A stretch of 64,000 nt of DNA from Streptomyces sp. NBC_00461 (GCF_036013935.1 NZ_CP107902.1:6605001-6669000), one strand, 5' to 3'. Positions 12,062 to 21,227 are shown, counted from the stretch's first letter. A program made the numbers and translations. The notes: generated from the sequence alone by a model not told the origin.

Positions 12062-12427
12062 TCAGCGAGTCTGCACGACGTCTTCACGGGGTTCGCCGAA
12101 AGGTGTCACTGGTTACCCAATCCACGCACTCGCGCAGGTCAGGCGCCTGGTTTGGGGTGGAATCCGTTGTTCCGGGAACGCGTGTCGGCGAATACTGCCA
12201 CCGCCGGGCGCAGACGTCCAACCGGCCTGCCGTGCAAGGCCGCTGCACCCCTCCGAGGAACTTGCTCGCCAACTCCCCTCCGATGTTCACTCCTTCGGGT
12301 GGCGGGTCAGGTGATGCTCGGCCACTGCCCACCGGCACTGGGAGGGTCGGGGACCGTACCGGCGGTACGCACGGTCGGCATCAGTTGACGGAGCGTCACC
12401 CGGGCCCATGAGTATCACGAGTCAGGA
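12062..12427. promoter_or_regulatory. Divergent intergenic region upstream of cvnA
   Basis: 366 bases between divergent genes, so it must hold the promoters of both. A nested inverted repeat lies at 12352-12376 (outer GACCGT/ACGGTC, inner GTACC/GGTAC), about 50 bases before the cvnA start, and could be an operator. No RNA gene is visible. Confidence 0.4.
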
Positions 12428-15400
12428 ATGCGAGCACCGGTGCAGAAGACGCGGCCTCGTCGCACAGGCAAGCAGACGGACCCCGCAGCGGGCGCGGAGC
12501 GCACGCCCGGCAGCACCGGCACCACCACCGGCAAGGGCCGGCCCACCCACGTACGCAACCGGCTCGTCGTCGCCGTGGCCGTCGTGGCCGCCGCCATCGC
12601 CGGCGCCGGTGCCCCCTCCGTCCTCGCCGCCTCCGGGCAACTCAAGGACTCCCAGGACCTGGTGACGCTCGCCGGGCAGACCCAGGACGCCCTCAATCTC
12701 GCCCACTCGCTCGCCGACGAGCGCGACGAGGTGACGTCCTACATCGCCGTCGGCCGGGCCAAGTCCAAGGCGCCCACCGAGCAGGCGAGCGCCCGTGTCG
12801 ACCGGCAGGTCGAGGACCTGCGGGAGAACACCGACACGTCCGCCTCCCTGCGCGGCGACCTCGACGACATCGCAGCCCTGCGCCGCTCCGCGCTCACCGG
12901 CAAGAGCAGCGCCCTTGAGGCGCACGACGCCTACTCCGCCGCCATCACCGAACTGCACGGCCTCGCCGAGCAGCTGGCCCAGCAGATGCCGCCCCGGGCC
13001 GGTTCGGGCGCGTACGCTCTCGCCGAGCTGGACTCCGCCGTGCAGCAGTCCGCCGCCGCCCGCGGGCTGCTCCTCGCGGCGCTGAGCGTGCCGACGTCCC
13101 AGCAGTCGGTCATCAGCCCCACCACCGGCCTGCCGACCACGACCACCACCTCCTCGGCCGCCGACACCAAACAGCGCAATGCGCTGACCGCCGCCGCCCA
13201 GCAGGCCCGGCTGCGCTCCGACGCGGCCCTCGCCGACTTCCACGACACCGCGCCCAAGGCCGCCCGGACGTCGTACGACTCGACGGTCACCGGTGCCGAG
13301 GTCAACTCCGCCGAGCAGTACCTCGCCGCCCTCACCGACCAGCCGACGCTCTCCCCGTCCGAACTCGGCACCAGGGCCACGAAGGTCGACGCCGCGCTCT
13401 CCGCCCGGATCGACGCCATGCGCGGCGCGGAGTCCGCCCTCTACGACCGCCGCACCAAGGACCTCGCCCAGCTGCGCGACGACGACGTCAGCACGCTGGA
13501 GATCCGCATCGCCGTCCTCGGCGCCCTCATGCTGCTCGCGGTCGGTGTCGCCACGGCGATGGCCCGCAGCCTCACGCGCCCGCTCTCCGTCCTGCGCCGC
13601 GGCTCGGCCCGGCTCGCCGAGGCGGAGGACCCGGCCGCCCAGGAACCGGTCACCTTCACCGGCCGCAACGACGAGTTCGCCCAGGTCGTCCGCTCCGTCA
13701 ACACCCTGCACGCGCATGCCGCCGCCCTGCACGAGCGCATCGCCACCCTGGAGGCCGACCGCAAGCACCTGGTCGGCCAGCGGCAGAAGATGGCCGACGC
13801 CCGCGAGGAGCTGCGCACCGATCTCGCCGACTCCGCAGCCCAGTTGGAGCGTCTGCGCGAGAGCATCGGCGGCAGGTTCGTGAACCTGGCGCTGCGCACC
13901 CTCGGCCTGGTAGAGCGTCAACTCGCCGTCATCGAGGGCCTGGAGGAGCGGGAACACGACCCGGACCGCCTCGCCACCCTCTTCAAGCTCGACCATTTCG
14001 CCACGGTGATGCGCCGGCACAGCGAGAACCTCCTCGTCCTCGCCGGCACCGAGCACGTGCAGCAGAGCGCGCATCCCGTGCCGCTCGTCGACGTCGTGCG
14101 TGCCGCGGTCAGCGAGATCGAGCGGTACGAGCGTGTCCGCATAGCCGTGCTGCCGCCGCACGCGTACGTCGCGGGCTTCGCCGCGGACGACCTCTCGCAC
14201 CTGCTGGCCGAACTGCTGGAGAACGCCACCACGTTCTCCCCGCCCGACCTGCCCGTCGAGATCTCCGGCTGGCTGCTGGAGAACGGCGAGGTCATGCTCT
14301 CCGTGCAGGACGAGGGCATCGGCATGGCCGGCGAGCAGATGACGCGCCTGAACGCCCGCCTCGCCGAGTTCGACCCGGAGACCTCCTACAACCACGAGGG
14401 CGACGAGGGCCTCGGCCTCGGCCTCTACGTCGTCGCGCGCCTGGCCCACCGCCACGGCGTCCGCGTCCAGTTGCGCGAGCAGAAGCAGGGCGGCGTCGCG
14501 GCGGTCGTGGTCGTGCCGGGGGGCTTGCTCGCCTCGGCCCAGCCGTCCGCCGTCCCGTCGGCCACCGCGCCCACCACGGGCGCCACCCCCGCCTTCTCCC
14601 TCCCCGGCGCCGACGCCGAGGCCAATTCCAACATCCTCTACGGCCGCTCGACCTCCACCGACCCCCTGGTCGCACTGGCGGAGAACGCGATACGCGAGCG
14701 GCCGGAGCCGACACCGGAGCCCGTACCGGCACCGGCCGCACCGACAGCACCGGAGCCCACGGCCACCGAGCCACAGCCGACCTCCGACGACGTGCCGCCG
14801 ACCGCAGGCTCGCAGCCGGGGCTTGAGACGTCGGCGGCCGCCGGTTCGCAGCCGGGGCTCGACGGAGCGGCGGACGTCGAGCCGCAGCCTGCATTCGACG
14901 CTGCACCGGCCACAGGCCCACAGCCGGGCTCCGACGTACCGGCGGATGCTGAGCCGCAGTCGGAAGCCGATGTACCGGCGGACGTCGAGCCGCAGTCGGA
15001 AGCCGATGTACCGGCGGACGCTGAGCCGCAGTCGGCACTCGGTGCACCGGTAGATGCCGGGCAGCAGTCAGGGTCCGACGCACCGGCGGCATCCGAGCCG
15101 CAGCCGGAGTTCGGCGCACCGGCGGGCGGCGAGCCGCAGCCTGGCTTGGCCGTTGCACCGGCCGCAGGCCAGCAGTCGACCTTCGATGTACCGGCAGATG
15201 CCGGGCAGCAGTCGGAATCCGACGTAACGGCGGAATCCGAGCCGCAGCCGGAACTCGGCGCACCGGCGGACGCCGAACCGCAGTCGGAGTCCCCTGTGCC
15301 CGACGTGCCGGCCGCCGAGATCACGATGGAACTTCTGATCCCGTCATTCGTGCCCGAGGCTCAGGACGAGCCGGTGGCCGAGACGCCCGAGAGCCATGAC

Positions 15401-15889
15401 CGGCCCGCGCATGAGACGGCCGAGGCGCACCCGCAGCCGGCGGCCGGGACGATCCCGCTTCCGGCTCAACGTGCGGCCGCCGACGCCGAGTTCGCCCCGC
15501 AGGGACCACCCGCACCCGACGGCCAGGTCGGTACGAGTGGTGCCGGTGGGTACACAGCCGGCGAAGGCGATGCCGAGGCGGAGCACACCCGTACCCCGGA
15601 CGAGGAGCCCGTCACCGCCAAGGGCCTCCCCAAGCGCACCCCCAAGATCACCGCCCCCACCCAGTCCGCGCCCCCACGCCGACGCTCCGTAGACGCGGAA
15701 GCCCTCCGCAGGAGACTCGGCGGCTTCCGCCAGGGCGCCCAGGCCGGCTACCGCGACGTAGAGACGGAGATCGCCGAACGGACGGCCCAGACCCAGGTAC
15801 CGGCTCAGGCACCGACCCGGGTACCGACCACCGAACATGCCGTATCCGAAGAAGCCACGGGGGGCACTGTCGAGGAGGCAAGCAGTTGA
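12428..15889 (+). CDS. cvnA: Conservon sensor CvnA (histidine-kinase-like membrane protein)
   Basis: Large membrane sensor of 1153 aa that heads a conservon, the actinobacterial G-protein signalling operon. After a basic N-terminus there is a transmembrane helix (about 45-66), an extracytoplasmic nitrate/sulfate-sensor-like helical domain (about 70-355), a second membrane helix (about 360-380), HAMP, and an ATPase domain with N-box ELLENATTFSPP (about 594), DEGIGM (about 628) and EGLGLGLYVV. The last 380 residues are a low-complexity Pro/Ala/acidic tail with about a dozen imperfect 12-residue repeats. The start ATG lies close behind AGTCAGG; GTG at 12440 is an alternative. It overlaps cvnB. 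Confidence 0.9.
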   Translation: MRAPVQKTRPRRTGKQTDPAAGAERTPGSTGTTTGKGRPTHVRNRLVVAVAVVAAAIAGAGAPSVLAASGQLKDSQDLVTLAGQTQDALNLAHSLADERDEVTSYIAVGRAKSKAPTEQASARVDRQVEDLRENTDTSASLRGDLDDIAALRRSALTGKSSALEAHDAYSAAITELHGLAEQLAQQMPPRAGSGAYALAELDSAVQQSAAARGLLLAALSVPTSQQSVISPTTGLPTTTTTSSAADTKQRNALTAAAQQARLRSDAALADFHDTAPKAARTSYDSTVTGAEVNSAEQYLAALTDQPTLSPSELGTRATKVDAALSARIDAMRGAESALYDRRTKDLAQLRDDDVSTLEIRIAVLGALMLLAVGVATAMARSLTRPLSVLRRGSARLAEAEDPAAQEPVTFTGRNDEFAQVVRSVNTLHAHAAALHERIATLEADRKHLVGQRQKMADAREELRTDLADSAAQLERLRESIGGRFVNLALRTLGLVERQLAVIEGLEEREHDPDRLATLFKLDHFATVMRRHSENLLVLAGTEHVQQSAHPVPLVDVVRAAVSEIERYERVRIAVLPPHAYVAGFAADDLSHLLAELLENATTFSPPDLPVEISGWLLENGEVMLSVQDEGIGMAGEQMTRLNARLAEFDPETSYNHEGDEGLGLGLYVVARLAHRHGVRVQLREQKQGGVAAVVVVPGGLLASAQPSAVPSATAPTTGATPAFSLPGADAEANSNILYGRSTSTDPLVALAENAIRERPEPTPEPVPAPAAPTAPEPTATEPQPTSDDVPPTAGSQPGLETSAAAGSQPGLDGAADVEPQPAFDAAPATGPQPGSDVPADAEPQSEADVPADVEPQSEADVPADAEPQSALGAPVDAGQQSGSDAPAASEPQPEFGAPAGGEPQPGLAVAPAAGQQSTFDVPADAGQQSESDVTAESEPQPELGAPADAEPQSESPVPDVPAAEITMELLIPSFVPEAQDEPVAETPESHDRPAHETAEAHPQPAAGTIPLPAQRAAADAEFAPQGPPAPDGQVGTSGAGGYTAGEGDAEAEHTRTPDEEPVTAKGLPKRTPKITAPTQSAPPRRRSVDAEALRRRLGGFRQGAQAGYRDVETEIAERTAQTQVPAQAPTRVPTTEHAVSEEATGGTVEEASS
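14799..15300 (+). repeat. cvnA: 36-bp tandem repeats inside cvnA
   Basis: Imperfect tandem copies of a 36-bp unit encode 12-residue blocks of the type VPADAEPQSEAD. The three copies starting at about 14936 are nearly identical and the others have diverged. All are in frame, so copy number can change tail length without disrupting the gene. Confidence 0.8.
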
Positions 15890-16389
15890 CCGCGCCCAGT
15901 ACCTTCGGACTGAGCAGTGAAGCCCGCAACCTGCACTGGCTGCTGACGAACCTGGTCGAGGAGGTGCCGGGCATCCAGTCAGTAGCGGTGGTCTCCTCCG
16001 ACGGCCTGCTCCTGCTCTCCTCCGACCCTGGTCGAAACTCCGCAGCCCGCGAGGCTCGCGGAAGCAGGCCCACCGGCCCCAGGGGCTCCTCGGCCGACCT
16101 CGCCGCGATCGTCTCCGGCATCGGCAGCCTCACCATCGGCGCGGCCAAGCTGATGGGCTCCGGCAACGTGAAGCACACGATGGTCGCGATGGACGAGGGA
16201 AGCCTGTTCGTGATGTCGATCAGCGACGGCTCGCTGCTCGGCGTGCACGGCTCCGCGGACTGCGACATGAGCGTGGTCGCGTACCACATGGCCCTGTTCG
16301 TCGGCCGTGCCGGCCATGTGCTCACCCCCGAACTCCGCAGCGAGCTACGGAAATCCCTGGAATCGCAGTCCACGGGGAGCACCCGATGA
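15886..16389 (+). CDS. cvnB: Conservon CvnB, roadblock/LC7 protein
   Basis: Roadblock/LC7-domain protein of 167 aa, the family of GTPase-activating or scaffold partners of small G proteins (MglB-like). It begins at a TTG that overlaps the cvnA stop (TTGA), with GAGGAGG upstream. The LC7 fold runs from ARNLHWLLTNLVEEVPG to the C-terminal helix. Compared with usual CvnB proteins of about 135-145 aa it has an extra Gly/Arg/Pro-rich segment at about residues 48-68 after LLLLSSD, where the family has a short turn. It should associate with CvnA and CvnD. Confidence 0.9.
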   Translation: MTAPSTFGLSSEARNLHWLLTNLVEEVPGIQSVAVVSSDGLLLLSSDPGRNSAAREARGSRPTGPRGSSADLAAIVSGIGSLTIGAAKLMGSGNVKHTMVAMDEGSLFVMSISDGSLLGVHGSADCDMSVVAYHMALFVGRAGHVLTPELRSELRKSLESQSTGSTR

Positions 16390-16826
16390 GCGGTACGCCC
16401 AAGAAGCTGCCCGTGCGTCGCGGCGACCGCAAGCCGGCCCGCGTGCGCCCCTACTCGCTCACCGGCGGCCGTACCCGTTTCGGCCACGTCCTCCTCGTGG
16501 AGACGTTCGTGGCGGCGCTGGAGGCCCCCGAGGAGCGCAAGGAGCTGACTGGGGGCGCCGCCCACGCCATTGGCAGTGGGGGAGGGTCCCTCAGCACCCG
16601 CGTCATGCCGGAGATGCTCGCCATAGTCGAACTGTGCCGCCGCATGCGCACGGTGGCCGAGATCGCCGCGCTGCTGAAGATGCCGCTCGGTGTGGTCCGC
16701 GTGCTGCTCAGCGACCTCGCGGACCAGGGAAGAATCCGCGTGTACGGAACCGGTACCGGTCACGGCACCGGCCGTCCGGACCGCGCGCTGCTGGAAAGGG
16801 TGCTGAGTGGACTCCGTCGTCTCTGA
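16386..16826 (+). CDS. cvnC: Conservon CvnC (DUF742 protein)
   Basis: DUF742 protein of 146 aa, a winged-helix-like protein of unknown biochemical role found in all conservons. RPYSLTGGRT near the N-terminus and ELCRRMRTVAEIAALLKMPLG near residue 85 are the family signatures. It overlaps cvnB by four bases (ATGA). About 20 residues (ELTGGAAHAIGSGGGSLS) appear inserted between VAALEAPEERK and RVMPEML; the underlying DNA looks like a GC-rich palindromic Streptomyces repeat. Confidence 0.9.
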   Translation: MSGTPKKLPVRRGDRKPARVRPYSLTGGRTRFGHVLLVETFVAALEAPEERKELTGGAAHAIGSGGGSLSTRVMPEMLAIVELCRRMRTVAEIAALLKMPLGVVRVLLSDLADQGRIRVYGTGTGHGTGRPDRALLERVLSGLRRL

Positions 16827-17445
16827 CGCCGCTCGCGGCGTCCTTCCGCTCCTCGAGGAAGAGGGGCCCGTACAGCCCTGGCAGACGGATCGCACCCGCG
16901 CCCCCATCGCCACGAAGATAGTCGTGGCGGGTGGCTTCGGCGTCGGCAAGACCACTCTGGTCGGCGCCGTCTCGGAGATCACGCCCCTGCAGACCGAGGC
17001 GCTGATGACCGAGGCGAGCGAGGGCACAGACGACCTCACCGACACGCCCGGCAAGCTGACCACCACCGTGGCCATGGACTTCGGCCGCCTCACGCTCGAC
17101 GACGACCTGGTGCTCTACATGTTCGGCACGCCGGGCCAGCAGCGGTTCTGGTTCATGTGGGACGACCTGGTGCGCGGCGCGATAGGCGCCGTCGTCATGG
17201 CCGACACCCGGCGTCTGAAGGACTCCTTCCCGGCACTGGACTACTTCGAGAGCTGCGGACTGCCGTACGTCGTCGCCGTCAACCACTTCGACGGCACCGA
17301 GCTGTTCGAACCGGCGGACGTGCGGGAGGCGTTGACGATCCCCGCGCACATACCCGTAATGATCATGGATGCACGGCGGAGGATCTCGGTGATCGAGACT
17401 CTCCTGTCCCTCGTCGGCCACGCGCTCGACGAGACCCCCGAGTAG
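16807..17445 (+). CDS. cvnD: Conservon CvnD, small Ras-like GTPase
   Basis: Cytoplasmic GTPase of 212 aa, the switch of the conservon. It has the P-loop GGFGVGKTTL, switch-II motif FGTPGQQRFWF (Gln after the Gly, MglA/Arf-like) and a VNHFDG base-recognition motif in place of NKxD, as is normal for CvnD. The GTG start overlaps the end of cvnC by 20 bases, so all four cvn genes are translationally linked. Confidence 0.93.
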   Translation: MDSVVSDAARGVLPLLEEEGPVQPWQTDRTRAPIATKIVVAGGFGVGKTTLVGAVSEITPLQTEALMTEASEGTDDLTDTPGKLTTTVAMDFGRLTLDDDLVLYMFGTPGQQRFWFMWDDLVRGAIGAVVMADTRRLKDSFPALDYFESCGLPYVVAVNHFDGTELFEPADVREALTIPAHIPVMIMDARRRISVIETLLSLVGHALDETPE

Positions 17446-17473
17446 TAGAGCCCCCTTAGGAGTAGTCACCCGC

Positions 17474-18727
17474 ATGCGGAAGATACTCGTCGTAGGAGCC
17501 GGTCAGTCCGGTCTCCAGCTCGCCCTCGGCCTTCAGTCGCAGGGGTACGAGGTCACCCTGATGTCGAACCGGACGGCGGACGAGATCCGTTCCGGCCGGG
17601 TCATGTCGACGCAGTGCATGTTCCACACGGCACTGCAGCACGAGCGCGATCTCCAGCTGAACTTCTGGGAGTCCCAGGCCCCGAAGATCGAAGGACTCGG
17701 CGTCTCGGTCGCGGCCCCCGGCTCGCACGACCCGGGCCCGACACAGCGTGCGATCGACTGGGTGGGCAGGCTCGACGGGTACGCGCAGTCGGTCGACCAG
17801 CGGGTGAAGATGGCCGGCTGGATGGAGACGTTCGCGCAGCGCGGCGGCCAGCTGGTCATCCACGGCGCGGCGGTCTCCGACCTCGACTACTTCTCCCGTA
17901 CGTACGACCTGGTGGTGGTGTCGGCGGGCAAGGGCGAGCTGGTGTCCATGTTCGGCCGGGACGCGTCCCGTTCGCCGTACGGCGAGCCGCAGCGCGCCCT
18001 CGCGGTGGCGTACGTCCATGGGCTCGGCCCGCGCCCGGAGCACCCGGAGTTCGACGCGGTCCGCTGCAACCTGGTCCCGGGCGTGGGCGAGCTGTTCGTC
18101 ATGCCGACGCTCACCACCTCCGGCCGCGCCGACATCCTCTTCTGGGAGGGCATACCCGGCGGCCCGCTCGACGTCTTCAACGGCGTCAAGGACCCGGCGG
18201 AGCACCTCTCCCTGACCCTGGAACTCATGGAGCGGTTCACGCCCTGGGAGTACGCGCGGGCCACCAAGGTCGAACTGACCGACGCGGGCGGCGTTTTGGC
18301 CGGCCGCTACGCCCCCACCGTGCGCAACCCGGTCGGCCGGCTGCCCGGCGGCGGCCTGGTCCTCGGTGTCGCGGACGTCGTCGTCGCCAACGACCCGATC
18401 ACCGGCCAGGGCTCCAACTCGGCCTCCAAGTGCGCCGCTTCCTACCTCTCCTCGATCGTCGAGAACGGCGAGAAGGAGTTCGACGAGGCCTGGATGCGGG
18501 CGACGTTCGACCGCTACTGGGACACCGCCCAGCACGTCACCAAGTGGACCAACGCCATGCTGGCCCCGCCGCCGGAGCACATCCTCAACCTCATCGGCGC
18601 CGCGGGCCGGCTCCAGCCGGTCGCCGACCGCTTCGCCAACGGCTTCAACGACCCGGCCGACTTCGAGAACTTCTTCTACGAGCCGGCCAAGACGGAGGCC
18701 TACCTCGCCTCGGTCGCCGGAGCCTGA
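17474..18727 (+). CDS. Styrene/indole monooxygenase-like FAD protein
   Basis: Flavoprotein of 417 aa resembling StyA-type styrene or indole monooxygenases, which epoxidise aromatic alkenes with FADH2 supplied by a separate reductase. The N-terminus has the dinucleotide-binding motif VVGAGQSG; the second FAD motif region is VVVSAGKGEL and the C-terminal FAD segment is GVADVVVANDPITGQGSNSASK. It starts 28 bases after cvnD on the same strand, so it is probably the fifth gene of the conservon operon. No reductase is encoded nearby. The start has CCTTAGGAG upstream. Confidence 0.85.
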   Translation: MRKILVVGAGQSGLQLALGLQSQGYEVTLMSNRTADEIRSGRVMSTQCMFHTALQHERDLQLNFWESQAPKIEGLGVSVAAPGSHDPGPTQRAIDWVGRLDGYAQSVDQRVKMAGWMETFAQRGGQLVIHGAAVSDLDYFSRTYDLVVVSAGKGELVSMFGRDASRSPYGEPQRALAVAYVHGLGPRPEHPEFDAVRCNLVPGVGELFVMPTLTTSGRADILFWEGIPGGPLDVFNGVKDPAEHLSLTLELMERFTPWEYARATKVELTDAGGVLAGRYAPTVRNPVGRLPGGGLVLGVADVVVANDPITGQGSNSASKCAASYLSSIVENGEKEFDEAWMRATFDRYWDTAQHVTKWTNAMLAPPPEHILNLIGAAGRLQPVADRFANGFNDPADFENFFYEPAKTEAYLASVAGA

Positions 18728-19812
18728 TCGCCGCCCGCCTGATCATCGTCCGGCCGGCCACCGTCCGGCCGGCCACCGTCCGGCCGGACGGCTCCCAGGA
18801 CCGGATAGGTCGCGAGCGGCGAGACCTTCACCTTCTCGCCGGTGCGTGGGGCCTGGATCACCATGCCCCGGCCCACGTACATCGCGACATGAGTTGCCTC
18901 GGGGAAGTAGACCACCAGGTCACCGGGGCGCAGCTGGTCGAGAGGGACGCGCGGCAGCTGCGCCCACTGCTCCTGGCTGGTCCGCGGGATCGGCTTGCCC
19001 GCGTGGTCCCAGGCCACGGACGTCAGCCCCGAGCAGTCGTACGACTTCGGGCCCTGGGCACCCCACTGGTACGGCTTGCCCAGCTGCCGCACGGCGTACC
19101 GCAGCGCGCGGTCGCCGTTCTTTGACGCCGTGTGCTCCTCGCTCAGCGCGCCGGACGTCACCAGCCGCTGCTGCGCCTTGTCGACTCCGCTCTTCTCCAA
19201 CTCGTTGAGCGCGGCCAGCTGTTCGGGAGTGAGGGAGACGAGGAGTTCCTCGACGGCCTTCAACCGCCCCTGCACGTCGTCCCGGTCCTTCTTCTGCTGT
19301 TCGGCGAGGGAGAGCTGGTCGTCGAGGCCCTTGCGCGCCTTGCGGGCCAGGATGCCGGCCTTCTTCTCGGTGCCGGTCAGCCGGCCGACCGTCTCGGCCC
19401 GCTCCCGCGCCAACTGGCCGATCACATGGCCCTGGTCGAGCGCCTGCTGCGGGTTGCGGGCCAGCAGCAGGCGTACGTACGAGGAGATGTCGGTGCTGCC
19501 CTGGTACTGCTGCCGGGCCAGGCGGCCCGCCGCGCCCCGGCTGTCCTGCAGCGAGAGGCGGGTCCGGGCCAGGGCGCGGTCCAGACGGGCCACCTCGGCG
19601 CGCTGCTTCTTCAGCTTCTCCGCGGTGGCGTTGTAGGTCTCGGTGGACCGCTCGGCCTCGCGGTACAGCCGCTGAAGGTCCGTCAGCTGCTGGGCGACGG
19701 TGCGTTCGCCGCCGGGCCCGGGCTCGGGCACGGCTGCGGCGGGCAGCGGTGCGAGGACGGCGCCGGCGGCCATCGCCGCCGTACACACCAGACGCAGAAG
19801 CCTTCCTGACAC
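18700..19812 (-). CDS. Secreted NlpC/P60 peptidoglycan endopeptidase
   Basis: Exported cell-wall hydrolase of 370 aa. A signal peptide ends near PAAAVP, a long coiled coil follows (about 40-205), and the NlpC/P60 cysteine peptidase domain lies at about 235-345 with the catalytic Cys in YDCSGLTSVAW and His in ATHVAMYVG. Such proteins cut stem peptides in peptidoglycan, and the coiled coil often mediates autoinhibition or FtsX-type activation. The GTG start is preceded by GGGAGGTGAT. The 3' end overlaps the convergent monooxygenase by 28 bases and encodes a repeated RPDGG tail. Confidence 0.92.
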   Translation of the reverse strand: MSGRLLRLVCTAAMAAGAVLAPLPAAAVPEPGPGGERTVAQQLTDLQRLYREAERSTETYNATAEKLKKQRAEVARLDRALARTRLSLQDSRGAAGRLARQQYQGSTDISSYVRLLLARNPQQALDQGHVIGQLARERAETVGRLTGTEKKAGILARKARKGLDDQLSLAEQQKKDRDDVQGRLKAVEELLVSLTPEQLAALNELEKSGVDKAQQRLVTSGALSEEHTASKNGDRALRYAVRQLGKPYQWGAQGPKSYDCSGLTSVAWDHAGKPIPRTSQEQWAQLPRVPLDQLRPGDLVVYFPEATHVAMYVGRGMVIQAPRTGEKVKVSPLATYPVLGAVRPDGGRPDGGRPDDDQAGGDQAPATEAR

Positions 19813-19915
19813 GTCATCACCTCCCGTGCGGGGCGGTCTCTCCGCTCCGTACAGTCAGCTCTTGACGTCCGTGGCACGTAATCGCACCGGGTGTGGGCGG
19901 TTCGGCGCAATCAGG

Positions 19916-20245
19916 TCACCCGTCGGTGTCGTCCGGCTTGCCGCCCGGCGTGGCGTCCGGACCGGTGTCCGGCTTCGACCACGGCCACTTCAGCCTGTCG
20001 ATCCTGCCCGTGGGGTCGTACTCGTACTTCCATCCCTGCGGCAGTCCGAGCCGCTTGCTGTGGCCGCGTGGGACGCGCCGGTAGACGAGCACGGTGGGCG
20101 GGCCCCCGGCGGCGTCCGGGAGCGGGATGCGGTACGTCTTGGGCGGGTGCCCGGTGGGACCCACGAGGACCGGCAGCACACGGCCGTCCATCGGGCCGCC
20201 CTCGAAGGGGGTGTGTTCGCTCTTCACGGCACCAGTGTCAGACAT
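19916..20245 (-). CDS. Hypothetical protein, coupled to TetR gene
   Basis: Protein of 109 aa that I do not recognise. It is hydrophilic, without signal or membrane segments, and contains RIPLPDAAGGPPTVLVYRRVPRG in the middle and a Pro/Asp-rich tail. The ATG overlaps the end of the upstream tetR gene by eight bases, so the two are co-translated. Confidence 0.7.
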   Translation of the reverse strand: MSDTGAVKSEHTPFEGGPMDGRVLPVLVGPTGHPPKTYRIPLPDAAGGPPTVLVYRRVPRGHSKRLGLPQGWKYEYDPTGRIDRLKWPWSKPDTGPDATPGGKPDDTDG

Positions 20246-20885
20246 CCTCCGCCAGCGCCCGCACCAGCGCGGCGGTCTGCGGGTCCCGGCCGGCGGTCAC
20301 CGAGAGGACGGCCATGAACTGCTCGACCAGCCAGTCCCGCAGCTCGGCGACCGGCGGCTGCTTGTCCTCGTCGAGCCAGATCAGGGAGGCCGCCTCGACC
20401 GCGGTGATCCACATCCGTACGGTCATGCGCAGCAGCAGCCCGGGATCCGTGACCTCCAGATGGCTCAGGATGTGCTCCGCGGCGGCCCGGCGTACGCCGT
20501 CCACGATGGCGGTCGTCCGGGACGTCTCGACCACACTGCCGCCCTGCAGCAGCGCGCTGAAGCCGGCGTCGTGCTGGTCGACGAAGGCGAGGTAGCGGTC
20601 GAGGGCACGGGCCAGACGGCCGAGGAGGGGGCCTTCGCGAGCCTCGTCGAAGCACTGCTGCAGCTCGTCGGCGGCGGACCGGAGCGCGGCCTCGTACAGC
20701 TGCTGCTTGCCGCCGGGGAAATACCGGTACACCAGCGGCCGCGACACCCCGGCCGCCTCCGCCACGTCGTCGAGGGAGACCTCCTCGGGGGCGCGGTGTG
20801 CGAAGAGACCGAGGGCGGCTTCGAGGAGCTGACTGCGGCGCTCCTCGACGCTCAGGCGGCGGTAGGCGGGCGCGGCAGGGCTCAT
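20238..20885 (-). CDS. TetR-family transcriptional regulator
   Basis: Regulator of 215 aa with the N-terminal TetR helix-turn-helix (SLDDVAEAAGVSRPLVYRYFPGGKQQLY) and an all-helical ligand-binding domain. It lies downstream of the ferritin-like gene on the same strand, so the diiron proteins or their shared divergent promoter are plausible targets. The start is the ATG at 20885 (MSPAAPAYRR). The frame stays open upstream through a 42-bp repeat, so a longer N-terminus is formally possible but would be unusual. Confidence 0.88.
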   Translation of the reverse strand: MSPAAPAYRRLSVEERRSQLLEAALGLFAHRAPEEVSLDDVAEAAGVSRPLVYRYFPGGKQQLYEAALRSAADELQQCFDEAREGPLLGRLARALDRYLAFVDQHDAGFSALLQGGSVVETSRTTAIVDGVRRAAAEHILSHLEVTDPGLLLRMTVRMWITAVEAASLIWLDEDKQPPVAELRDWLVEQFMAVLSVTAGRDPQTAALVRALAEDV

Positions 20886-20933
20886 GGGTGCAGCGTAGTC
20901 GGGCCGCTGCGCGCGCGTCGTGGCTGGTCGCGT

Positions 20934-21135
20934 GGGCGTCTGTCGGTTCGTGACGGCCGCCCACCGGTTCGCGCTGGGCGTCTGTCGGTTCGTGACGGCC
21001 GCCCACCGGTTCGCGCTGGGCGTCTGTCGGCTTGCGCCGGCCGTCCACCGGTTCGCACGCGGCGCCTGTCGGTTCGCGCCGCGGGTCTGTCTGCCTGTAC
21101 ACGGCGCCTGTCGGCTCGCGCTGGCCGCCCAGCGG
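20934..21135. repeat. 42-bp tandem repeat (two 21-bp half units)
   Basis: Tandem copies start at about 20934, 20976 and 21018, with decaying copies to about 21135. Each 42-bp unit splits into two 21-bp halves that share CGGTTCG at the same offset. The array lies between the tetR start and the end of the ferritin-like gene. Read on the minus strand it encodes seven-residue periods with Ala-Asn-Arg. Confidence 0.8.
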
Positions 21136-21227
21136 GCCCGCAGTCGGCGCCTTCCGGCCCTTATCGACCCGCCTCGGCCCTCGTCGACCCGCACCGGCCC
21201 CCGCCGGCAGCCCGCCGGCACCCCGCA

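Noticed and set aside
20934..21135. CRISPR array
   Set aside because: The 42-bp units are contiguous without unique spacers, and there are no cas genes; it is a tandem repeat.
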